The notes beneath the pieces are model-generated. The model had not been told where the DNA came from. It worked only from the letters and a program-made list of their open reading frames with translations, and ran no database searches. Shown here one piece after another: positions 35,295 to 43,797 of a stretch of DNA of 64,000 nt (positions are counted from its first letter, which is position 1; the number at the start of each line of letters is the position of its first letter). The stretch spans positions 1 through 64,000 of the forward strand of contig NZ_JAGUCN010000004.1 in NCBI RefSeq assembly GCF_018271975.1. The letters are read 5' to 3'. The position numbers were made by a program, and so were the translations under genes. The stretch is from Carboxylicivirga mesophila (GTDB taxonomy: Bacteria > Bacteroidota > Bacteroidia > Bacteroidales > Marinilabiliaceae).

Positions 35295-36591
35295 TAGAAA
35301 AATAGTTTGTTAAATCAGGTAATAACTTGTGATATTCTTCAGCTGTTAGTTCTTCCAGTTGTTCTGCAAACAATGGTGCCAGCTGATAATAGTAGCAAGT
35401 ACTGCTTATGTTACGATGTCCCATGCTGCGGCTTAGATATAATAGTTTGTCAAACCATTCGGGACCGGTGTATCTCCAGTTATTAATATTTTTGACTGCA
35501 TAGTGGCTACGGAAGTCGTAGCATCTTGCATAATCATTTGAAACTAAACGCCACATACGAACAAAATTATATGACTCCCACAACCGGTTGTATGGTTCAT
35601 CATATTCATTAGGAAAAAAGTAATTACGATCAGGCATAAGTGCCGCCATTGCTTCATCATATCGTATCAATAGGTCCCACATCGTTTGGTGCAGTGCTAT
35701 ACGATGTTGGTCTAAACCTTTTGACTGGCTGACATTGATGACCCCATTCTTTAAGTCAACATCACCACTCTTTAATAGCCTGGCTTCCATCGTACGCATT
35801 CCGGTACTATAAAGCAATCGATAGAAAACAGGGATTTCAATCTTCCTGATTTTAGCAACTTTGTCACTCACATGTTTTGTATCCTTGAACGAGTCTGTAA
35901 TTTTGAAGAATGCCTGCAATTGCTCCGGTCTAAAAGGATATGGTGTGTATTGCTTCTTTGACCAAGGTAAAAATTCCGGTAATCTTACGTCTGTCCAGCC
36001 GCGGCCATTTGCATACCTTAAAAATGAACGTATCGGTGATATCCTTTTATTATGGGATTCTGACGATTCTGTAATACGTTTATCACACCACCCGTTAATG
36101 ATATTTTCAGTTATGGTTGTTGCGTCCTGATGGTGTGTTGCACAATAATCGTTAAAAAATCGGAGGTACTCCAGGGAGCTGTCACCCATTGCGTTAGATG
36201 CTTTCTTGTAGGACATGTACTTGTTCAGTAAATCGGACACTACAGACGAAGGCAAGTCTCTGTCTGATACAAAAATACGGTCAGGTCTCCTTTTTCGTAA
36301 GGATGTCGGGAGCCTGAGTGCCGTCAAATTATATTTATTCGTATATCTCAGGAATGACCGCATAACTACAACACGTGCATTACGGGATAGTATCGTTTCT
36401 GTTTCACGTTTGGCACACCACTTGGTCACCATTTCATCACTTAACTCTTTAGCCCCCGGATAATATTTGTGGCATAAACTATTGAACGAACTCAAATTTG
36501 CACATGCCGATATTCCAATACCACCATGTGCCTTTCTATATGATACATACTTATCCAGCAGACCGGATATTACAGAAGGATGATTTTTCAT
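35278..36591 (-). CDS. Second RIT tyrosine recombinase
   Basis: 437 residues from the ATG at 36589-36591, chosen because it overlaps the upstream stop as ATGA; the frame opens at 36639. It has two copies of a core-binding-like segment: SVISGLLDKYVSYRKAHGGI near residue 6 and SVVSDLLNKYMSYKKASNAM near 115, so the N-terminus is an internal duplication. Catalytic part: Arg in YSTGMRTMEARLL, Arg in CYDFRSHYAV (the usual first His of HxxR is Tyr), MGHRNISS and the Tyr-rich TCYYYQ. Confidence 0.85.
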   Translation of the reverse strand: MKNHPSVISGLLDKYVSYRKAHGGIGISACANLSSFNSLCHKYYPGAKELSDEMVTKWCAKRETETILSRNARVVVMRSFLRYTNKYNLTALRLPTSLRKRRPDRIFVSDRDLPSSVVSDLLNKYMSYKKASNAMGDSSLEYLRFFNDYCATHHQDATTITENIINGWCDKRITESSESHNKRISPIRSFLRYANGRGWTDVRLPEFLPWSKKQYTPYPFRPEQLQAFFKITDSFKDTKHVSDKVAKIRKIEIPVFYRLLYSTGMRTMEARLLKSGDVDLKNGVINVSQSKGLDQHRIALHQTMWDLLIRYDEAMAALMPDRNYFFPNEYDEPYNRLWESYNFVRMWRLVSNDYARCYDFRSHYAVKNINNWRYTGPEWFDKLLYLSRSMGHRNISSTCYYYQLAPLFAEQLEELTAEEYHKLLPDLTNYFSNEDTI

Positions 36592-37826
36592 GGTAATACC
36601 TCCTTTCCCAACGGAAACATTTCGATACTTAAACCGCATTCCCTCAAACGTTTCAGGTCTGCATCAATATAAGGGTTAATTGATTCAGCAGAAAGGTGTC
36701 CAAGTATGTCACTAATGACCCTTACTTGCGCTCCGTTCTCTAATAATTTGGAAGCGATGTAATGACGAAAGATCCTAACTCCCCGCTCGCCGCCATTCGT
36801 TCTGATATTTAGCTTTGCTAAGAAACGAGCGGCAACACATCCAATACTTCTGATTTCAAGAACCTTGTCGGGACAATGTATGTTAACGAATAAATTGTTG
36901 ATGGTTTCCCTGTTAATGCGTTCATGCTTAATGTAATCGAATATAGCATTACCTACAACTGCACGTAGTGGCAACTTCAGAGGGGCTCCTGTCTTTGACT
37001 GGGTCAGTGTTATTTGGTCTTTACGCCAATCAATATCAGAAACGCACATCCGGGCAATATCACTACCGCGCATGCCTGTATACATTGCTACTGATATGAT
37101 GGCTTTGTCTCGTAAGGAGATCTTTTCACTACCATCATCTTCCAGACCACTCTTTATCTTTGCAATCTCATTGTCTTCTAAAAACTGAAAATTCTGTCTT
37201 CTCTTTTTTATTTCCGGTAGGGATCTAATAATACGGTTGCATTCTTCCCAGGATTCAAAGCCTTTGTTCGCCTTAAGGACGGCTTTTATATTCTCTCGAT
37301 AAGATTTTGATCTTATCAGGCGTTTCCCGTCGTGAAAGAACATCAGTATCTGGGATTCTGTTATCTCAAACAACTTACTGGCTCCCTGTTCCTGCATGGC
37401 ACACAGGAATGCAGCGCAATTAAGTGCCTCTGCATGGATTGTCTGCGGGCGCTTTTCAGTTTTTGACGCTGCTAATTTGTAGTTATCTACAACAGCTTTG
37501 AAGTCATCGTTAATTCGCGTGTACCCACATTTACGATAAAGAGTAGGACCAAATGAAATCTTGTTCGGGTAATGTTCAAATTCGTCAAAGCCTTGAATCG
37601 TACGCGTCATAATTCTGCTAAATTTCAAAGATCTTTTACCTGAATACAATCCTTCCTCTGATATACAGTTTCTATAAAATTCTGCATAGGTTTGGAATCG
37701 GTTCTCATTCTCAAAAAGAAGATTAAGGGTCCTTTTTATACCCCTAATATACTGGTTGCTATAACCATGCTGAACCAGATAGTTTAGCAACTTCGGATGT
37801 GATTTTTTCAATTGTGTTATGTTCAT
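36588..37826 (-). CDS. First RIT tyrosine recombinase
   Basis: 412 residues, the promoter-proximal gene of the trio. Catalytic Arg in YTGMRGSDIARM, Lys-containing beta-hairpin LTQSKTGAPL, RIFRHYIASKLL (the first His of HxxR is Arg here), ILGHLSAES and Tyr in INPYID. The N-terminal 180 residues are a SAM-like core-binding region. Together with the two following genes it should cut and rejoin DNA at the terminal repeats. Confidence 0.88.
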   Translation of the reverse strand: MNITQLKKSHPKLLNYLVQHGYSNQYIRGIKRTLNLLFENENRFQTYAEFYRNCISEEGLYSGKRSLKFSRIMTRTIQGFDEFEHYPNKISFGPTLYRKCGYTRINDDFKAVVDNYKLAASKTEKRPQTIHAEALNCAAFLCAMQEQGASKLFEITESQILMFFHDGKRLIRSKSYRENIKAVLKANKGFESWEECNRIIRSLPEIKKRRQNFQFLEDNEIAKIKSGLEDDGSEKISLRDKAIISVAMYTGMRGSDIARMCVSDIDWRKDQITLTQSKTGAPLKLPLRAVVGNAIFDYIKHERINRETINNLFVNIHCPDKVLEIRSIGCVAARFLAKLNIRTNGGERGVRIFRHYIASKLLENGAQVRVISDILGHLSAESINPYIDADLKRLRECGLSIEMFPLGKEVLP

Positions 37827-37935
37827 ATCGTTGGTAGCTGTCCTTAGTTACAGCTACTAATAATATAGCGAATGAATTGAAATATTATCCGAACTTTCGA
37901 TGCTTATAGCGTCTGTATATAAGAACATTAAAGAA

Positions 37936-37968
37936 AATGTTGGGATAATAATTTAGTTGGGATAAACT
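37936..37968. repeat. RIT right terminal inverted repeat
   Basis: 33 bases, inverted relative to 34159-34191 with 31 of 33 positions matching. It is followed by an imperfect hairpin (37967-37996) that repeats the ttatcc motif. Confidence 0.92.
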
Positions 37969-37998
37969 GCTTTATCCAAAATTTAGGATAAGGCAGTC

Positions 37999-38265
37999 CA
38001 CAGCACAGGCCATCGCAAGCGTTTAAATCGCCATCAAAAGTTTCCCAATCTTAATTTTGGAAGTAAGGACTATAGTATCGAAGAATTAGTAGCCGAAATG
38101 GGAGCAGCTTACCTCTGCGGTATCAGTGGAATTGAAAATGTCACCATTGATAACAGTGCAGCCTATATCGAAGGATGGTTGAAAAAGCTGAAGAGCGATA
38201 AGAAGTTCATTGTATCAGCAGCCAGCTTGGCACAACATGCAATTGATTACATTTTAGGTCAATAG
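37999..38265 (+). pseudogene. ardC: ardC, C-terminal part
   Basis: From cac at 37999 the frame reads HSTGHRKRLNRHQKFPNLNF, then YSIEELVAEMGAAYLCGISG, AAYIEGWLKKLKSDKKF and a stop at 38263-38265. This is the continuation of ArdC directly after the HE at 34151-34156 (HE..HSTGH). Only about two residues of the motif are disturbed, and the preceding gtc (37996-37998) may be one of them. No start codon is expected here; it is the downstream half of the split gene. Confidence 0.88.
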
Positions 38266-38275
38266 CCAAATTAAA

Positions 38276-38309
38276 ACTCCTCGCTATCAGTGTTTCAATA
38301 GCGAGGAGT
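38276..38309. terminator. Hairpin between ardC end and integrase end
   Basis: A perfect 12-bp stem (actcctcgctat with its complement at 38298-38309) and 10-base loop between two convergent genes, likely a two-way terminator. The T tract is weak on the plus side; on the minus side ttttaatttgg follows. Confidence 0.75.
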
Positions 38310-38406
38310 ATCTGAATTTTCAGAAAACCGTAAGGTTGTCTTGACAAAGTTACAACATTGCTAGTTAGTTATATACATTCGGTGACAACTTGTTGCCTGC
38401 AAATGC

Positions 38407-39612
38407 CTACAATCTTAATTTTTGCCTTAATTGATTCATGTCCTCTGAAATTTTGGTTTCAAGCACCCTGGCATAAATTTGGGTGACGCTTAGTGAGCGA
38501 TGACCCAGTATTTTGGAAACCGTTTCGATGGGTACTCCATTGGAAAGAGTAACAGTTGTCGCAAAGGTATGCCTGGCCATATGCATCGTGAGGTTCTTCT
38601 TGATGCTACATATGTCTGCCAACTCTTTAAGATAGCTATTGAGACGTTGATTGGAAGCCACTGGCAGAACACGTCCTTTTAGCAGTGCTTCAGGATAATC
38701 TGCATATTTACTTAGAATATTTATTGCATTAGAAAAGAGAGGAATGTGACATTTCGATTTTGTTTTGGTTCGGTTGATTACAATCCACAAGTTGCCATCA
38801 TTTCTTTGTTGAAGATGAGACTTATTGAGTTTGGCAATATCTGAATAGGCCAGGCCTGTGTAGCAGGCAAACACAAAGACATCTCTTACGGTGGCTAGTC
38901 TTGCAAGTTCAATCTGCTTTGTTTCCAAACGAAATAGTTCGTCTTTTGTCAGAAAGTCTCGATGAGCCTCCTCTAATTTGACTTTAAATTTAGAGTATGG
39001 GTTTTTCTTGATGTGTTCCAGGGATATGGCCAGGTTCAACACCCTGCGAAGATGCTTATGGTAGTTCCAGGCGGTATTCTGGTGGATGCCATATTCAGCT
39101 TTAATATACATATCAAATCGATTCAGGAAATCATAGTTCACTTCATTAACCGGAAAATCTTTGCGAGAGAGCTGGTTGTTTATAAATTCACCCAGCTTTG
39201 TTCTGGAAACACGATAATGCTTAAGCGTTTGATAGGCATAGCCTTTTCCTAAGTTGGTTTCAATGGTGTTTAGGTAATAATCAAAAATGGTCAGAATTCC
39301 AGGTGTCTCATTCACCCCTAAATACCGGCGTTTAATGCTTCCGATGTCAAATGGTTTACCTATTGATACGAGTTGATTGTAGATGTCGAAGATATCCGTA
39401 GTCACCTTTGTAAGACGAATGTTATAGACTTGAAATCCCTCAACATCGGGGTTAATTTTTTGAGCAACTTCGTTCCAGCCATTGGGAGAAATAAAAATCC
39501 CCGTTGATAATTCCATCCGTTTTTGGTTCAGCGTCAGCCGTATGTAAATCGGGCAGGAGCCATCTTTTTTAGCTTTTGTTTTTTTAATCACATAGCAACT
39601 TATTAGTCTCAT
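38407..39612 (-). CDS. int: ICE tyrosine integrase (IntDOT-like)
   Basis: 401 residues: arm-binding domain (residues 1-90, GSCPIYIRLTLNQKRMELST), SAM-like core-binding domain (about 105-210) and catalytic domain with His344-x-x-Arg347 (HMARH), His371 (LGH) and nucleophile Tyr380 (TQIYAR). The first catalytic arginine is absent: CYTGLAYSDIAK has Ala where most recombinases have Arg. This loss is a known feature of IntDOT-type integrases, so it does not mean inactivity. It lies at the right end of the element, 288 bases from tRNA-Leu, and should catalyse integration and excision. Confidence 0.92.
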   Translation of the reverse strand: MRLISCYVIKKTKAKKDGSCPIYIRLTLNQKRMELSTGIFISPNGWNEVAQKINPDVEGFQVYNIRLTKVTTDIFDIYNQLVSIGKPFDIGSIKRRYLGVNETPGILTIFDYYLNTIETNLGKGYAYQTLKHYRVSRTKLGEFINNQLSRKDFPVNEVNYDFLNRFDMYIKAEYGIHQNTAWNYHKHLRRVLNLAISLEHIKKNPYSKFKVKLEEAHRDFLTKDELFRLETKQIELARLATVRDVFVFACYTGLAYSDIAKLNKSHLQQRNDGNLWIVINRTKTKSKCHIPLFSNAINILSKYADYPEALLKGRVLPVASNQRLNSYLKELADICSIKKNLTMHMARHTFATTVTLSNGVPIETVSKILGHRSLSVTQIYARVLETKISEDMNQLRQKLRL

Positions 39613-39638
39613 ATCAGATAGTTTTTTAGGGAAGTGAA

Positions 39639-39785
39639 AATAGGTCTCGCCGATTATGTAAATTAAGGCCGATTTACGCTAACTTCCAAGTTTAAATTAT
39701 ATCAAAATGAGTCAAATAATATTTTGTGAGTCAGTGAGATAGGATTTGGCGAGACCTATTTTGTCTGAAAAAGCAATAGGTCTCG
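39639..39785. repeat. Inverted and direct repeats beside int: candidate integrase binding sites / right end of the ICE
   Basis: aataggtctcgcc (39639-39651) has a perfect 13-bp inverted partner at 39748-39760, and aataggtctcg recurs directly at 39775-39785. The set lies between the int start codon and tRNA-Leu. Arm-type integrase sites at attachment ends are often arranged like this. The crossover point itself is not seen. Confidence 0.6.
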
Positions 39786-39842
39786 ATTTAGTCCCTTTTA
39801 ACCCCTGTTTTGATGCTTTTTGATGGATTTTTGTCCAAAACA

Positions 39843-39876
39843 AAAAGCGCTTAAATCATTGATTTTAAGCGCTTTT
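39843..39876 (-). terminator. Terminator of the tRNA-Gly/tRNA-Leu transcript
   Basis: aaaagcgcttaaa pairs with ttttaagcgctttt around a short loop. On the minus strand it is followed by tgttttgg. It lies 25 bases past the tRNA-Leu 3' end. Confidence 0.8.
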
Positions 39877-39900
39877 GTGTTGTTTTGAATTCATTAAAAG

Positions 39901-39986
39901 TGCCCAAGACTGGACTCGAACCAGCACGGACTAAATCGTCCACAAGGCCCTCAACCTTGCGTGTCTACCAATTTCACCACTTGGGC
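39901..39986 (-). tRNA. tRNA-Leu (anticodon GAG)
   Basis: 86 bases fold as a class II tRNA: acceptor GCCCAAG/CTTGGGC, D arm with TGGTAGAC, anticodon stem CAAGG/CCTTG around loop TTGAGGG (GAG), long variable arm (TGGACGATTTAGTCC), T arm GGTTCGAGTCC and discriminator A. It borders the ICE at its 3' side. Confidence 0.95.
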
Positions 39987-40003
39987 CAGTTGTGAAATAG
40001 TTG

Positions 40004-40076
<73 letters not shown>

Positions 40077-40309
40077 AAATGCTGGGCAAAAATATAAAAT
40101 TTACTATTGATTTCACAGGTTTGGGCTATATTTTTCCATTAGAAATTGGCCAAATCACTTGTCTTTTCAGGCAACAGCTACAGTTTAAGTCTGTTAGATG
40201 CCTAATTGTTTTTCGTCTTATTCTCAGATTTATTCTTAATTTAACCAGGGAGAATATTAATTGTAAATTTGGATTACCAATAGTTGGGAAATACTATCAG
40301 TTTTATAAG

Positions 40310-41428
40310 ATGAAGAAGATTGTTATTGCACCTGACAAGTTTAAAGGTTCCTTATCGGCAATGGAGTTCTGCGCCATTGTTGAGCAAACTATTACAGGTA
40401 TTTGCCCCGATGTTATCATTGAGAAATGCCCCTTGGCAGATGGTGGTGACGGAACGATTGACGTACTTCAGTACTATATTGGTGGTGACAGGGTAGAGCT
40501 ACAGGTCAATGATCCGCTATTCAGGCCTGTTAATGCCAATTATTTACTGTCATCGGATTCAAAAAAGGCCTATATAGAAATGTCATCAGCATCGGGTATA
40601 CGTTTGTTAAGTCATGATGAGTTAAATCCGATGCATACAAGTACATATGGCACAGGAGAGCTGATAAAAGATGCCATAGAAAGAGGTGTAAAGCATATTA
40701 TCCTTGGGATAGGTGGCAGCTCAACCAACGATGCTGGTATGGGTATGGCAAGGGCTTTGGGCTATCGACTATTTGATGATGAAGAGCAGGAGTTGGCAGG
40801 TAGTGGTGCTGATTTGCTTAAGTTGAGGCATATTGACCTTGAACGGGTTTTGCCGAATCTGAGAGATGTTTGTTTTGAAGTAGCTTGCGATGTTGATAAC
40901 CCGCTCTTTGGCTCAGATGGTGCTGCCTTTGTTTATGGCAAACAAAAAGGAGCTTCAGATAGTATGATACAGCAACTTGATGATGGTTTAAGGAATTTTA
41001 ATGCTGTCATTAATCGTTTGAATCATATTTCTCTGCAAAATGTACCAGGAGCTGGAGCTGCTGGCGGATTAGGAGGAGGATGCATCGCTTTCTTAAATGC
41101 CCGCTTGTCTCCTGGGATAAGGCTTGTGATGAAGGAAGCGAATTTTCTGGCTAAGATTCAGAATGCAGATTGGATAATAACCGGTGAAGGAAGTCTTGAT
41201 GAGCAGACCTTAGCAGGCAAAGTGGTGAAAGGGATATGTGATGCACAGGTTGCCCAGAAACTGGCTGTATTTTGCGGAAGCAATAAGTTACAAGATGCAA
41301 CAAACTATTTTGATTATGTGGGAGAACTGATGCAGATTTCACCAAATCAGGAAGAGGCTATTGCCAATGCAGAGCATTATTTAAAAAAAGTAACAGAAGA
41401 ATTTGTGAGTAAGCACCTTTGTCCCTGA
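40310..41428 (+). CDS. Glycerate kinase (GlxK/GarK family)
   Basis: 372 residues from the ATG at 40310 (the open frame extends upstream through the tRNA region, but the family N-terminus is MKKIVIAPDKFKGSLSAME). Motifs: CPLADGGDGTID, YGTGELIKDAIERGVKHIIL, GIGGSSTNDAGMGMARALGY and GAGAAGGLGGGC. It phosphorylates D-glycerate to phosphoglycerate in the cytoplasm. It stands alone, convergent with the CotH-like gene, 10 bases apart. Confidence 0.95.
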   Translation: MKKIVIAPDKFKGSLSAMEFCAIVEQTITGICPDVIIEKCPLADGGDGTIDVLQYYIGGDRVELQVNDPLFRPVNANYLLSSDSKKAYIEMSSASGIRLLSHDELNPMHTSTYGTGELIKDAIERGVKHIILGIGGSSTNDAGMGMARALGYRLFDDEEQELAGSGADLLKLRHIDLERVLPNLRDVCFEVACDVDNPLFGSDGAAFVYGKQKGASDSMIQQLDDGLRNFNAVINRLNHISLQNVPGAGAAGGLGGGCIAFLNARLSPGIRLVMKEANFLAKIQNADWIITGEGSLDEQTLAGKVVKGICDAQVAQKLAVFCGSNKLQDATNYFDYVGELMQISPNQEEAIANAEHYLKKVTEEFVSKHLCP

Positions 41429-41438
41429 AAAATAAAAT

Positions 41439-42485
41439 CTACTTGACAGCTTCTGCAATAAATGCTTTTCTGTAGGCCTGGCGATCAGCCAGAACATGAT
41501 AGAAAGAGTCAATCAGCTTAATGCACTCTTGTCTGGATTTCAAATCTAGTGGTTCAAACTCCAGCACTGTAGTTACCAGGTCGTTCTTTTTAGCCTGATA
41601 ATGAGCAATGGCTTTCTCTAAGGCATCTATCGATACCTTTTTTCCTTTGTAGCGACTTTCAATCAGTTCACGGCCCATGTAAACTTTCATGTAGCAGGCA
41701 TCAACAAATTCTGACATATCAAAATCGTAGGGTACAGCAATAGGTGGCGCATGGCGTTCGTCTCTTAACAACGCAACATTGTGTAATTTAGGGATGGACC
41801 AATCGGTGTTACCAATCATGTAGTTAAATAAGGCTACCTGTAATATATTATCTTCAATGAGTTGCTCTTGTGTTAGGTTAGCCATTTCAATTTCTTCAAG
41901 GCCAAGTCGCTCTGCCATTTGTTCAATTGACTCAATAAAGAACCCATATTTATTAAGTTCTTCACCATAGTTGATGTCAATGTACTTAACCTTAACTAAT
42001 CGAACCCGCAGGCTTCTTTCGCTAATATTATTATATAGTCGGTAAACGAGAAACTCCCGTAGCATCGTTTCCTGCATTGTCTGGCTGGTGTCCCTGCAGT
42101 GCGTAACCAGTTTGAGCTTATCCTGACCTTCAAAAGCAGTGTTTATTGCATCGCGCGTTTTGAACTTAAAACGTAACGGGGGAAAATCGCAGTTTTCTTC
42201 TTTTAAACGAAAGTTACCTCTGGTCTTAATTTTGACAGGTACGCTCAGTGTGTCATCACCATCGGTGTATTCAATAGACGCCGTATGATATTCATTAGTG
42301 CTTCTGTCGCGATCGGCTCTAATAGCTTTAAAGTCCGCTTTAACGCTAATTTGCAATACATCATTACTCTCGAAAAAGCGATTAGCACTTTCCTTTATTC
42401 GCTCCTTTACCAATGCATCCAATTCATTAGTGGCACTAATGCTGCAGGTAATAAACAGGCATAATATAAAGAATGGAATCTTCAT
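41439..42485 (-). CDS. Exported CotH-like atypical kinase family protein
   Basis: 348 residues with a signal peptide (MKIPFFILCLFITCSISA). The middle and C-terminal parts carry kinase-like signatures: IKTRGNFRLKEENCDFPPLR, KLKLVTHCRD, LFNYMIGNTDWSIPKLHNVAL (catalytic-loop-like, with Asp and Asn) and VPYDFDMSEFV (DFD metal site). The pattern is like CotH or HipA-fold kinases. It lies 14 bases downstream of a VTC-domain gene on the same strand; CotH and VTC genes are often neighbours. Substrate unknown. Confidence 0.7.
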   Translation of the reverse strand: MKIPFFILCLFITCSISATNELDALVKERIKESANRFFESNDVLQISVKADFKAIRADRDRSTNEYHTASIEYTDGDDTLSVPVKIKTRGNFRLKEENCDFPPLRFKFKTRDAINTAFEGQDKLKLVTHCRDTSQTMQETMLREFLVYRLYNNISERSLRVRLVKVKYIDINYGEELNKYGFFIESIEQMAERLGLEEIEMANLTQEQLIEDNILQVALFNYMIGNTDWSIPKLHNVALLRDERHAPPIAVPYDFDMSEFVDACYMKVYMGRELIESRYKGKKVSIDALEKAIAHYQAKKNDLVTTVLEFEPLDLKSRQECIKLIDSFYHVLADRQAYRKAFIAEAVK

Positions 42486-42499
42486 GGCTACCCCTTTAA

Positions 42500-43279
42500 T
42501 TATACAACCATTGCTAATTGACGATCCTCCTGTGCAATTAATCTTTCCACTTTTCTAAGACGCGGCTTGAAGCGGTTATATTTAACTTTGTTATTAAGTG
42601 CAATTGTACCCAGACAATATTTGCTGATTGATAATGGAAGCACTCCTTGGTTTTTTAAAGTTCGTGCAAAAGCCGAGTAAACATCTTCTTTGTCGCGCTT
42701 TATTTCTATTATGGCACAGTTACCCAGTGAGTAAGTCTCTGATCCTTCATTACTGAAGTTAATATCTAAATCAATTGTGATGCGTTCACAGGCTTTTTTA
42801 TTAACCAGGGTGATGCGGTTGAATTTGGTAGTTAACTTAGGTTCCAGTTGTTTAGGATCGTAAGGCGTACAATCATTCACCAGGCATTCTAAACCTTTTG
42901 CTATAGGATATGTAAATCTATCTATTCTTAAGCGTTGTTTAGCTGTTCTATTCTTGATCTTCTCTTTAACTTCTATGAATTTATCACCAGTTTCCTCGTA
43001 TTGTCGGTATCTCACTTTGTAGCGATGGTTTTTACCATTATGATGCTCTTTGTACATGGCTAAATCGTCAGTGTCAAAGTAAATGGTATTATATGCGAGG
43101 TTGACCTTATTATTAACGGCCAATACTTCGTAGTCGTCAATATGTTTAGATAATGCCTTGACTAATACAGCCGGAGTCACAATGTATTTTGTGTCGACCC
43201 TGTTCAATAGCTTAGCCCGGCTCATCTCTTCAAGAGAAGTCGTATCGAAAAAGCTAACTAACTGTAATAAATCGTTCAT
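42500..43279 (-). CDS. VTC-domain (CYTH superfamily) protein, possible polyphosphate polymerase
   Basis: 259 residues from the ATG at 43277-43279 (the frame opens at 43315). Typical VTC features: LLNRVDTKYIVTPAVL near the start, YNTIYFDTDDLAMYKEHHNG, RYKVRYRQYE, FIEVKEKIKNRTAKQRL and a late CAIIEIKRDK glutamate. The domain makes polyphosphate in yeast VTC4; bacterial copies are largely untested. Cytoplasmic, no membrane segment. First gene of the pair with the CotH-like protein. Confidence 0.85.
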   Translation of the reverse strand: MNDLLQLVSFFDTTSLEEMSRAKLLNRVDTKYIVTPAVLVKALSKHIDDYEVLAVNNKVNLAYNTIYFDTDDLAMYKEHHNGKNHRYKVRYRQYEETGDKFIEVKEKIKNRTAKQRLRIDRFTYPIAKGLECLVNDCTPYDPKQLEPKLTTKFNRITLVNKKACERITIDLDINFSNEGSETYSLGNCAIIEIKRDKEDVYSAFARTLKNQGVLPLSISKYCLGTIALNNKVKYNRFKPRLRKVERLIAQEDRQLAMVV

Positions 43280-43797
43280 GGTTGATATATTTTGTACTCT
43301 AAACTCAACAATCAATTCTTAAATTTCGCTGCAAAAGACTCATTTTTCATTTTCACGATATATGACTGAAATCATATTTATTGAAAGCTTAGAAAAATTA
43401 ACACTAATTTAAAAATCAAAATGTGTCAGAGATTTGTAAAAGACAATAAATCAGATGGATGTGTAAACTTACAAATTGATTAAAATGTCACTAAAAAATG
43501 TTAATAATCATGAAATACTAAATTCCGTGTGAATGTTTGGTAACAATCTGTAAGTATTTGCCAATCGTTATTAGCTGCACACATACTTAGTGATTCAATA
43601 ATCGATCCGTAGTTTCTAAGAAGTTGAAGGATAGGTGGTAGTGTGGAAAAGAGGAGCTTTGAAACCGTTCGTAATCGAACAAACGGACGAACACATGCGA
43701 ACACCCGCGTTTTTTGCATAAAAAAAAGCTCCAAACGCTAAACTTTATCTGGCAATTGTCGTATTATTACTTCTGAACGCCCAAAACGTAAAAAATA
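43280..43797. other. Intergenic region between divergent genes
   Basis: 518 AT-rich bases with no gene I can support. It should hold the promoters for the VTC gene (left) and the GH16-like gene (right). A short minus-strand frame at 43501-43734 has no protein-like features. Confidence 0.45.

Larger units (their letters stand above)
34159..37968 (-). mobile_element. Recombinase-in-trio (RIT) element inserted in ardC
   Basis: 3810 bases bounded by 33-bp inverted repeats (31 of 33 matching) and holding only three overlapping tyrosine-recombinase genes read on the minus strand, about 412, 437 and 347 residues. That organisation is the definition of a RIT element. It splits ardC within the HExxH codons. 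Beyond the right repeat a further 30 bases (37969-37998) with an imperfect hairpin (ctgctttatcc/ggataaggcag) lie before ardC resumes; they repeat the ttatcc part of the terminal repeat. Confidence 0.88.
11300..39842. mobile_element. Integrative and conjugative element (Bacteroides CTn type), approximate limits
   Basis: About 28.5 kb carrying a conserved Bacteroidota tra operon (traE to traN), a VirD4-like coupling protein, MobA/MobB, RteC, ArdC and an IntDOT-type integrase at the right end beside tRNA-Leu. Cargo is two hipBA-type modules; no antibiotic-resistance gene is seen. The element carries its own insertion (the RIT at 34159-37968). Limits are approximate: gene content changes at about 11.0-11.5 kb on the left and 39.6-39.9 kb on the right. 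The tra genes look more GC-rich than the PUL genes, which fits transfer. Whether it still moves is unknown; int, mob and tra frames are intact apart from ardC. Confidence 0.85.

Noticed and set aside
38441-38850. Integrase called inactive because the first catalytic arginine is Ala
   Set aside because: IntDOT-type integrases normally lack this arginine and are active; all other catalytic residues are present.
43501-43734. Minus-strand 77-codon frame in the VTC-GH16-like gap
   Set aside because: No start context, protein-like composition or neighbours to support it.
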